From the NCBI RefSeq assembly GCF_963675165.1, contig NC_087383.1:1-64000 (forward strand): 64,000 bases of DNA. The letters are read 5' to 3'. Numbering within the stretch: the stretch's first letter is position 1; each line of letters starts with the position of its first letter. The DNA is from Halichondria panicea (taxonomy: Eukaryota > Porifera > Demospongiae > Suberitida > Halichondriidae). The notes under the pieces are model-generated. The model did no database searches, was not told where the DNA came from, and worked only from the letters and a program-made list of their open reading frames with translations. Positions 54,799 to 64,000 of this stretch are shown here, in pieces. Position numbers and translations under genes: made by a program.

Positions 54799-56730
54799 AT
54801 GCCACTAAAAGGGGGAGTGATGATATGTGGTTAGTACAGTGACATCGACCCTCTCTCCCTCAGGCTTTCGTAACAAGGAGTACAATAAAGTGGAGGACTT
54901 GTATGACACACGAATACCTCTGCACAATGAAGACGTGTTTGAGCATGGACTCAGGTTCAAGGCTAAAGTAAGAGTTGTTGTTTTGAGAAGCCTACCACAT
55001 TATGTCAGTGTTGTCATTCAATAGGGAATTTAAGTAACTCAATATGGCCACTGTTACTAGCTACCTCGCACACACCTCAATATGGCCACTGTTACTAGCT
55101 ACCTCGCACACACACAGTACATAGGTTCTCTTGAGATAGCCAGACCTACCAGCAAGGTGGACATTATCACTGCAATGCGGAGGATACGAGTGAGTGGGTG
55201 GGAAGATACGAGTGAGTGGGTGTGTGGATACGAGTGAATGAGTGGGAGGATACGAGTGAGTGGATGGGAGGATACGAGTGAGTGGGTGTGTGGATACGAG
55301 TGAATGAGTGGGAGGATACGAGTGAGTGTGTGTGTGTGGATACGAGTGAGTGAGTGGGAGGATATGAGTAAGTGTGTAGGAGGTGTGCTTGTTGTGCTTG
55401 TTAAGTGGTCCTCAAGTATGTGAGGTATATAGTTGACTGACCACATACTTGAGTTGTGCATACCTCCAGCCTAGCTTGCATAACACCGTTGCTATGTATA
55501 ACACCGTTGCTATGCATGTCCCCTCAGTATGAATACAAGGTGAAGGGGATCAGGAAGGCAAGAGTCTTCATTGAGATATCTACTGGTGGAGTTAGGGTCT
55601 CCAAGAGAAAGAGTAAGAGGGTAAGACCACACTGCAGTGAGTGTGTGTGCCTGTATTAACCATCTCATGTACTTCAGAAGAGAAGGCAGTACAGTGAGGA
55701 ACAACTGTTTGTCATGAGTCATCCAATATATCGCGTGTTCTATGTCTCGCATGATTCTCATGACCTCAAGATATTCAGCTACATAACTCGAGAAGTGCCC
55801 AACAACACGTTCAGATGCAACGTCTACAAGGCCTACAAGAAGGTGCCAGTTGTCTAATTATCAGCTAGTTATTAACTATCCGCCCTCACAGAAAATGGCC
55901 TTGCACATGGTCCGCTCTCTAGGCCAGGCATTTGATGTGTGCCATAAGCTCAATCCTAAGCCCAAGAAGAAGAAGGAAGATGAAACACCAGATGAGGATG
56001 TTGAAGGCGAGGACCCTCCTCCACCACCAGAGGGGGAGGTGGCCAAAACACCAGACACATGGAAGCAGTTCTCCACCGACTTAGACATTGCTATGGACAA
56101 ACTGTCAGTGCAAGAGAAGCAAGAGGAAACTAATAGGGACCTTACGGCTGAGCTGGACTTTGACCCCTTTGCCTCCCCCCCACCACCAGGAATCCTAGGC
56201 AATGGATTGGACCCATTTCAACCCCCCCTGGTCCACCCTCCACTGGCTGTGGGAAATACTAGCAGTCTGCCTTACTTCCCTGAGGGGGTAGACCCAGCCA
56301 CTGTGACCATCCCTCCAGCTCATCTTCACCTGCTCACTGGAACACCACAAGCCAATGGACAAGTGAGTGCTGTCATGCATTATGTAGAATGTCAACTATT
56401 CACTGTGTACTCTACAATAGACAATTCGTGAGAACCCGTTCACTACTGAGCTGCGCCCAGGGGGGGATTCCCCATTGTCCATTGGAGAGAGTTTGGATAA
56501 GACCAACCCTTTCAGATCTGGAGACAATGGTCAACTAGCAGTACTACAAGAGCAGCTCAAAGCAGAGACTGCAGCCAGACTAGAGTCTCAGGTAAGCAGC
56601 TCTCTATGGTACGCTATGAGGTGTGTGTGTGTATCTGACTGTGTGTGTGTGTATGTGTGTGTGTGTATCTGACTGTGTGTGTATCTGACTGTGTGTGTGG
56701 GTGTGTGGGTGTGGGTGTGGGTGGGTGGGT

Positions 56731-56766
<36 letters not shown>

Positions 56767-56785
56767 CTGACTGTGTGTGTATCTG

Positions 56786-56852
<67 letters not shown>

Positions 56853-57271
56853 GTGGGTGGGTGTGTGGGTGTGTGGGTGTGGGTGTGTGTGTGACTGTCT
56901 GTGTGTGTAGGGTCGTGTGGAGGAGCTGCTGAATCAGAACAAGACACTCATGACTCAGTTGGAGAAGCTCATGACTCAACTCACCCAGATACAGTTGTTC
57001 CAGCTACAGTCTACACAACCCGCCCCCACTCCACCAACAGTACAGGAGGCTGTGACTCTACCAACAGTACCAGAGGCTGTGACTGGTGGAGAGACTGCTA
57101 TCCCTGTAGTGGAGAGTGCATCCACAGAGCAGGTAAGTGCCCAGCAATGGCTGCCATCTCCCTAGCTCTAATCTCCTCTTCCACCAGGTCATCACAGACC
57201 TGGACATGGCTCTGGCCATATCTCCGACCACTCTGCCACTCATTGACCCATTCCAACCAACCTCTTCCTGA
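54799..57271 (+). CDS. NOS1AP: NOS1AP/CAPON-like PTB-domain adaptor
   Basis: Exon 1 (54799-54829, [10 protein letters not shown]) joins [20 protein letters not shown] (54864-54967), [20 protein letters not shown] (55118-55189), [40 protein letters not shown] with [20 protein letters not shown], then [20 protein letters not shown]. The PTB domain and its flanks match NOS1AP ('RIPLHNED.F', 'AMRRIRYE', 'GQAFxVCHKL'). The C-terminal half holds three DPF and two NPF tripeptides and a coiled coil ([20 protein letters not shown]), ending DPFQPTSS, stop 57271. Vertebrate NOS1AP binds nNOS through a C-terminal PDZ ligand, which is not seen here. DPF/NPF motifs suggest clathrin-adaptor and EH-domain binding (inference). 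Confidence 0.88.
55182..55380. repeat. ~22-bp intronic minisatellite copying the NOS1AP exon-3 donor
   Basis: The exon ends AGGATACGA-GTGAGT, and the intron continues with about eight units of GGATACGAGTGAGTGGGTGG type. The first unit is the real splice junction. Confidence 0.9.
56618..56912. repeat. (TG)n-rich intron with ATCTGAC interruptions
   Basis: The NOS1AP intron is almost entirely TG, TGGG and TATCTGACTG repeats and ends GTGTGTGTAG before GGTCGTGTGGAGG. Confidence 0.9.
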
Positions 57272-57637
57272 ACACATACCAATCCAAACTTAACGGACTC
57301 CAAGATACACTGATTGATTTTGATTTTATCCATATAATTATTATAGCCTCTTAATTAACATTAATTTTGTGAGGATGTTTTTATCTCCGTCAAAGCATTA
57401 TATATGATTATTATTAGCTAGCATAATTATTTAAAAGTTTTTTTTGTTTTTTTTTATCCAATGAAAACATCAGCTGTGCAGGCCTTGATAGAGGGCGGCG
57501 TCATAAGAACAATTGGTGGGAGTGGTTTAAGAGTATTTCCCAATTGAGGCACATCTTTGACCTCTGACCCTTTAGAACACAGTGTATATCGAGACTCGAC
57601 TATAATTATATAGACTGTAGGAGATCGAGAAGAGAGA

Positions 57638-58884
57638 ATGGATCACATCAGTGTTGAGCTGGATGATGAGGTGAGCTCTAGATCTCCTATACATGCACGA
57701 GCTGTTAACCATCTCTCCAGGAGTCTCCCTTCAGTCAAGTACAGACTGACCAAGGTAAGACAACTCCCCTCAGGCTCTAACTGTAGTCATATACTCCTGT
57801 AGGTCCTGTGTCTGGCCAGATGAAGGGTTCTAGTCCTACACAGGAGGAGGTGACCCCTGGGCAGCAGTCCTGGATATCCCTTCTCACTCTAGACTACTAT
57901 CAAACACTGTTTGATGTCTCCACTAAACAGGTACCCTCCTCTATATATATATATATATCAATGGTTGTTATGACAACCACTGTAGGTAGCTCTGAGGACC
58001 GCTGCTGGTATGACACCATTCTTCCTGATACTAGTAGACACTCTCGGGACGAACCCTGACCTCTACGGCCCCTTCTGGTTGGCTGTCACCCTCATTATCA
58101 CTAATGCAGTGTGTGGAAATGTCTCCAAGTTAATACAGTGAGTTCATCATTACCAGTGTGTGTGTGTGTTACCATGGAGACTGCAGGGTTGGCTCTGAGT
58201 GGGAGTTCCACTTTGCTGAGGTGACTAGTCTTGCCACGGTGGTGCTAGTGTACACGTGGGTGATGCCACTGTGCGTGTGGGCTCTACTCTGGTGGAGAGG
58301 TGTGAGGGACACTTACACTCTCATGCAACTACTAGCCATCTATGGATATTCCATGGCTACCTTTATACCACTATCAGTGAGAGCTTGTTCATAGCCACCC
58401 TCCGGTCTAACTATCCACTCTCTACAGATATTGTGGACTATTCACAATGAGGTGCTGCGATGGTGTCTGTTAGCAGTGGCCTGTGCTCTGTCAGGTAACC
58501 TCACCCCCCTGTGTGTGTGTGTACCCCCCCACCACCCCCTGTGTGTGTGTGTGTGTACTTATGTCTGGTTTCATAGGAGGTGTGCTGGGTAGATCACTAT
58601 GGAAACCACTCAGTCAAGACAACAGAAAGGTGCTAACTACATCTCTCTCTGTGTATGTGTGTGTACATGATTTGGTTGATTGCAGGTTGCTCTGGTGATT
58701 CTGGCTGTATTGCTATTGTTTCACTGTGGCCTCACTGTTGGATTCAAGGTACCCACTCTATATAATTATACCTATATCTATATCTCTTCTCATGCAGTTC
58801 CTGTACTTCTCATCCTCTGCCACTCAACTATCTACACCAACTGAGTTTCTGCTAGGCACTCCTATGAACAATGTCTCATTTTAA
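57638..58884 (+). CDS. YIPF1/YIPF2-type Golgi membrane protein
   Basis: MDHISVELDDE (57638) joins ESPFSQVQTDQ, GQQSWISLLTLDYYQTLFDV, VALRTAAGMTPFFLILVDTL with DLYGPFWLAVTLIITNAVCG, VGSEWEFHFAEVTSLATVVL with LLAIYGYSMATFIPLS, ILWTIHNEVLRWCLLAVACA, GVLGRSLWKPLSQDNRK, VALVILAVLLLFHCGLTVGF and FLYFSSSATQLSTPTEFLLG, stop 58884. A cytosolic N-terminus, five hydrophobic segments, 'PDLYGPFW' and 'YGYSMxxFIP' are hallmarks of Yip1-domain proteins. The YIPF1/2 subgroup is the best fit. These proteins work in Golgi structure and trafficking. Confidence 0.85.
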
Positions 58885-59056
58885 TTTTCATTGGAAAACA
58901 TCAACATTGATAATTGGTAAAGATCATCAAATATAATTTTCATTCCCAAGCCGGTTTTCTCTACAAGTTTAGTTATAATGGAGAAAAAACGGCTTGAGCA
59001 GGATACGTTTGGCAATGATCGTCATCATCATAAATGACTAACACTAGTTATCTAAG

Positions 59057-59239
59057 ATGTCTACTCCTACAGTGGATATAAGGTTGCTGCTGGACACTCA
59101 ACTGGTAAGCAAGGCTCCACTCTCTAGCCATCATTGCATGTAACTGCTTTGTACATGTACACAGTGCGAGCATCCATTGGAGACTGCTTTCCAGGGGTAA
59201 GTGAGGGTACCTGTACACACACACACACACGCACGCACG

Positions 59240-59282
<43 letters not shown>

Positions 59283-59294
59283 CACACACACATG

Positions 59295-59335
<41 letters not shown>

Positions 59336-61607
59336 ACGTACACACACTCACACACACTCACTCACAGTGCTGTAGTGAAGGTGATATTACCTGAGGGGCG
59401 TGGTCAACTACCGCTATTGGATACCCTCAAGTCGCTCTTTGTTTCCTCCTCTTCGGTGTGTAGTAAGTTATATAGTGACAGTGCCTCATGTTCCCCTACA
59501 GGAAGTGGGTGTGGCTCATCTGACATGCCTCACTAATTACCTGTCCTCCCAAACCAACCATCAGAGAATAGCACGACTAACATCAGTGTTGCACAGCCTG
59601 GCATCCGCTGGCCTTGTCAGCACAAAGTACGTCCCTGTATAATCGTGTGTGGTCCCTATAATTATAACTTCCCTCAGGGTGTTGTGTGAGCAGCTACTGA
59701 GTCAACTGGACCTCAAGAATGAGTTGGTCTGGACAGAGGGTCTTTCGCTCATTAGCCAGATCATTGGAGGGGTCGACTACAAGGTACCCCTCACACATCC
59801 CACATTCCTCACACCTCACACCTCACACACAGGGATGTCGTGATGTAATGAACATTCTTCTAGAACGCTATGATCGCCTCCCACGCAGTCTACCAGAGGA
59901 ACAACTTGCAGCTCTGCTCAAAGGTCAAGAGGTCAGATAGTCGTCAGTTGCATGTAATAGCTCCTTCGATAGTACTGCACTAATTATGGGAATAATTTAT
60001 TTTGGGCCCAAACTATCCATTTTCAGAAAAAAAGCGTGGGCTATAAGTGGACATTTTTTCAATATCAGACCTGTTTTCATAGCTTAGTTTGAGAGGCCAT
60101 AACTTGTGTTGCGAATGTCCAATTTCAAAGCTAAAAAATGCATTTAATAGCTAGTTAGTAGTGCTGCAATATGGTGTGCGTAAATCTTGTGCATCATGTC
60201 CCCCCTTCAGCTATTGACTCGCATCCTGAACAGAGACTCCTCTCTCCTGCCAGCCTACTTTGCTGCTGATGCTGTGAGTCCAGGCTACCCCCATAGCCTA
60301 TCTTTATACCCCCACAGATCCAACGTCATTACCAACCATTGAAGGAGAAAGGAGGTCCCTCCCAACCTCACTGGGTATTGCAACCTGCTGTAGGGGGACT
60401 CCAGGAGGCCATGGGAACACTGGCTGATCTGGTGTCTGGCTCAGGTAGTGCTAGTATATAGTGTGGTTCATTCCCTTATCACACACACACACACACACAC
60501 ACAGTCCAGCCACACTTGAGGCCCATCTTAGGATTGACCAACATGTCCATTAGTGGCTGGAAACTGGACCCAGAGACTCATGGCTGCTCACTCAAGGGGC
60601 TACTCCCCTACAAGAAGGTACGCCTCACCTCTGACTGCATGTGTCGTTAACCACCCCCCAGGCATTTAGAGAAGCTCAAGGAGACCTCTTGTTTCATGTG
60701 CTGGCTCAGCAAAACTCTAAAGACGCTATCCATGCAGTACTGGGAGTGAATCGCACACAACCAACACCCAGCGCTCTGGTAGAAGAGTCCTTGGTATCGC
60801 TAGGACTGTTAGCCATGGAGCTGTCAGAGGTAGGGACTGTGGGGGGTCACTATGCAGGGGGTCTTATTCTCACACACACCCCTGTGTGTGTAGGTGAGTG
60901 TAGGGGACGAGGAAGGACGTGTGTTTGAAGCATGGTCCCACTTTGCTAGTCAGCTTGTTTATTGCCACTTCCTTCAACTCATCACCATCACTACACTATT
61001 GGAGAAGCTAAGGTCAAAGGTTCGTGTACACACAACCCCCCCACTACTGTATGCCCCCCACACACTACTTCATACCCCCCCCACTACTGTATGCCCCCCA
61101 CACACTACTTCACAACCCCCCCACTACTGTATACCCCCCACACACTACTTCATACCCCTACCCCACTCAGTTGGCTCACAAGAGAGTGCGCAAAGGTCGT
61201 GACTGGCTCATGTGGTCATTACTACACTTCTCTAGCACTGTGCAGAGCAAGGCTGACCAGGTTAGCCAGGTCATGTGATATATAGCCAGATCATGTGATG
61301 AATGGACACACACCCTTCCTGTAGTCCCACACAATGATACAGAATGAGTTTGTTCCAATCATGAATCTCCTCACTCTGCTCTACAACGATTCAACAGTAA
61401 GTCAGTATCAAGTGTGTACGCTGTGTTTGACCTCTGACCTCTCAGCCACTGCCTGTACCTGACCCGTTGTCAAGGGAATGTGTGTATCGTTGTGCTGGGG
61501 CGTGTGTGTGGGTGGTGTACTCTAACAAGGCTGCAAGTGAGGGGGTGGACCTCCCGTGCTCTCAACCACATCTGCTCTCTACACAGATACAGTAAGCCAC
61601 TCACTAC

Positions 61608-61692
<85 letters not shown>

Positions 61693-64000
61693 TGCGTGCG
61701 TGTGTGTGTACATGCTTGTGTGTAGGTGGATCCAGGGACAGGTGGAGTCTCCTCCTGGGCCGGAGCTAGTGTCCAGCAACTACACTGTCCCTCTACTGCT
61801 CAACATATGTGAGTGGGTGTATGCAATGCCCACTCATCTCTTATCCCCTGCAGATAGCAACAATATTGAAGTGAGTAGTAAGTTGTTGGATGTGCTACTC
61901 ACCTCGATGCTGCCCTCTGGTGATCGCGAGGCCACGCCCATTTCATTGTGGGCCCTGAACACACTTGCAATGCATGCCAAGATACGACTCATGGAAATGA
62001 TTAAAGTTCATCTTATTAAAGTGGTCAAAGCTTTCAAGCAAGTCCCTCCCCCCACGGACACACCCACCATTAGTGCGGCCCTATTGGAGACATACTCACG
62101 ACTGTTGGTCTGGTTAGGCACTCGCAACTTCCAGGGTAAGAGTGTTACACAGAGCCCTCTAACCCTAACCCCCCTGTCCCTGTAGCTCACCTCATACCAG
62201 CTGTGTTTGAGTCTCAAGCCTGGGGCATTCTCCATGCTCTCTTGGAGATCATTGTGTTCAGAGTTCACCTCCAGCTGCAATACTCTTATAGGTTCCAACT
62301 GTTACAGCAGCTCCACACAGTGGCCAGTGTGTCCATCATCCCCCCTCAACTACACTGCTCCACTGAGAATGCTGCTCTCAAGCTAATACAAGGTCTCAAC
62401 AGCCCTGAGTTCCTCATACAGCTAGTCAAGGCACAGTTTGCACTGGACCCTAAGCCGGTAAGTGGGCTACATATGCAATGATGGTGCGTGCGTGCGTGCG
62501 TGCGTGGCTGCATAGTCCAGTGGATTGCCTTGTGCCAAGCAACAAAACTGCATTTAGATTATTGTTAGTTAGCGTAACTTTGTTCATGTAGAAAGAATAG
62601 GGGCAGAACAGGTGTGGCTTGGTGGTTAGGGTGGTGGCCTAGTAGATCACATGATAGGCAAAAAGGCGTAGGTTCGATTCTCTCCTGGGAACTAACGTTA
62701 TGTTATTCTTGTTTGGCTTTACAGCTGCTGTCTGTTGATTCGGAGGAGTTGAATAGAGTGTTTGTTCGAGTTGTTGCACAGTCTCTGGCTACCTCCAGTA
62801 AGCCACACCCATCACAACACCCCCTCACGTGTAGCCACACCCCCTTCAGGTACGGACCCTGCCAACTGGTTGGATCAGTTCATGAGGACAGTGCTAACCA
62901 CAGCCCCTAATTGGTACGTCAATACATACTAGGCCCTGTTCACACACCCCCTGCTCTAGTTGGAGTCAGAGCACACTAGAACACTTCCCCCCTGCACTGC
63001 GCGTGTTCTGCTCCACTCCTTCTCCTCCTGATGGAGCTCTTGTGGCTAAAGTAGAAGAGGAGAGTCGACGCTTTTTTGGACTGAGTTCAGAGGCTGAACA
63101 GATTCGTGTGTTTATGGAGACAGACTCTGCAGCGTACTTCATATGGTGTGTGTATTAGTTAACCAGTGTATCTAGTACCATAGTTGCAATGTACCCAGTG
63201 TACTGTGGAAGGGTCTGATGGAGAGGGGGACTGTGAACCCTGCACTTGTCAAGGTGGCTCAGAGGACTCAACCTAAGAAACTTGCAGCCTTCACTAGGAA
63301 GCTTATCGACTACATCATCTTCTCCATGCCCCAGCCTGCAACAGCTGAACACATCACCAAGGTGACTACTGTACACATCTGTAGCTTTGTGAGATCATCT
63401 GTTGTGTAGGTGGCCTCTCACCTCTTGGAGCTTGTGTGGCAGCACCACTTGTTCACTGTGGACCGACTTGCCCTGTGCATGGTAACTAACCACCCCTCAC
63501 CCCTTCTCTATATTAGCTCCTCCCACTATCTACAGTTGCTGCGAGGGTATGAACCTGAGCTAGAGGTGGTGTGTGTGTCCATTGTATGTGATGTCTTACT
63601 AGCCAGTGAAGAGCTGCACAATCGATTGAAGAACCTGGTTGAGTCAGTACCCAGTGACTACTGGAGGTGTCAGGACTGGGGCCAGAAACACTCTGCTTAC
63701 AATGCTGTGAGTCCTTCCCTACACTAATCGACAGAGTGTAATCCACTGAGTGTGTGTGTGTGTGTGTGTGCAGGCTCATCCAGAGAGCTTTCAATGTGAG
63801 ACACCAGGTCCTCAAACCTCCTCCCTACCCATGCACTTTGGTGAGCCATTACGTGTGTGTGTGTGTGTGTGCATCTCTCTATAATAATACTGTACAGGTA
63901 ACCTTTGTCTGAGACTACTACCGGTAAGTGGTACACTACCCCCCACCCTGTGTCATTATCTCCCCCCCACCATGATAGGTGCTGGACCTGCTCATACAGA
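59057..64000 (+). CDS. MED23: MED23, Mediator complex tail subunit (3' end beyond window)
   Basis: The likely start MSTPTVDIRLLLDTQL is at 59057. Diagnostic pieces in order are NELVWTEGLSLISQIIGGVD with YKGCRDVMNILLER, LLTRILNRDSSLLPAYFAAD, MSISGWKLDPETHGCSLKGL, AFREAQGDLLFHVLAQQNSK, RKGRDWLMWSLLHFS, PLPVPDPLSRECVYRCAGAC, YTVPLLLNICEWVYAMPTHL, FESQAWGILHALLEIIVFRV, SLATS, LRVFCSTPSPPDGALVAKVE and LRGYEPELEVVCVSIVCDVL. 'IIGGVDYKG', 'WKLDP...LKGLLPY' and 'KGRDxLMW' are MED23 landmarks. Mediator links transcription factors to RNA polymerase II. More than 18 short exons lie here, and the last seen runs off at 64000. One exon near 63210 is harder to phase. Confidence 0.9.
59214..59366. repeat. (CA)n intron in MED23
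   Basis: ACACAC runs with GCACGCACGC interruptions lie between the second and third MED23 exons. Confidence 0.9.
60030..60140. repeat. Dispersed repeat, second copy
   Basis: AAGCGTGGGCTATAAGTGGA followed by CATAGCTTAGTTTGAGAGGC and TTGTGTTGCGAATGTCC matches 37505-37610. It is intronic in MED23. Confidence 0.65.
61018..61166. repeat. ~37-bp tandem repeat in a MED23 intron, three to four copies
   Basis: Units are CCCCCCACTACTGTATGCCC plus CCCACACACTACTTCATA, between the exon ending AGGTCAAAG and the acceptor CCCCACTCAG. Confidence 0.85.
61612..61715. repeat. (TG)n/(TGCG)n tract in MED23
   Basis: About 30 TG units pass into GTGCGTGCG repeats inside the intron that ends TTGTGTGTAG before GTGGATCCAGGG. 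Confidence 0.9.
62608..62695 (+). repeat. tRNA-derived module (third copy) in a MED23 intron
   Basis: Box A TGGCTTGGTGG (62615-62625) and box B GGTTCGATTCT (62671-62681) align with the copies at 37.1 and 40.9 kb. The flank CAGTGGATTGCCTTGTG at about 62518 resembles the inverted-repeat element ends seen with the other copies. Confidence 0.6.

Overview
This window is the end of a metazoan chromosome. It opens with more than 1.1 kb of CCCTAA repeat (TTAGGG on the other strand) and runs inward through about 18 kb of subtelomeric repeats into a gene-dense region. Genes have many short exons, introns are often only 50-150 bp, and (TG)n/(CA)n tracts and small inverted-repeat elements are abundant. 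Animal-type genes (IRAK, NOS1AP, MED23, RBM8A, cathepsin H) with this compact layout suggest a sponge, probably a demosponge. That is an inference from style, not a proven assignment. All gene models below were built by eye from splice sites and reading phase.

Layout. 1-1177 telomere; 1178-3086 homogeneous 31-bp satellite; 3566-4555 repeat of 104/93 bp; 5560-9640 array of ~700-bp units ('A'); 9866-13640 array of ~1.2-1.4-kb units ('B'); 14976-16210 a broken NEMO/optineurin-like gene on the minus strand; 16226-18025 two more A units, the same flank and a partial B unit, duplicating the 8.9-10.0 kb module.

Genes: syntaxin (-, 18164-19700), KRTCAP2 (-, 19951-20597), cathepsin H (-, 20814-22368), an unrecognised possible C2-like protein (+, 22677-23957), a STARD4/5-type START protein (+, 24047-25194), cyclin B (-, 25475-27104), a furin-like proprotein convertase (-, 27366-30965), a CCDC112-like coiled-coil protein (-, 31144-33806), an IRAK/Pelle kinase (+, 35800-38852), a PH-SH2 adaptor (-, 39001-42584), CFAP161 (+, 42800-44071), DTWD2 (+, 44708-45961), RBM8A/Y14 (-, 46088-47496), a decayed tandem duplicate of the DTWD2-RBM8A block (48328-51083), a 1.5-kb minisatellite (51760-53236), NOS1AP (+, 54799-57271), YIPF1/2 (+, 57638-58884) and MED23 (+, from 59057, running off the end).

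These are mostly housekeeping and signalling genes with no operon logic. Several pairs are divergent with start codons 170-310 bp apart, so they probably share promoters. The most unusual pattern is that several minisatellites start exactly at an exon-intron boundary and copy the splice site in every unit (syntaxin, CCDC112-like, NOS1AP, convertase, IRAK), while many (TG)n/(CA)n tracts themselves form the donor or acceptor.
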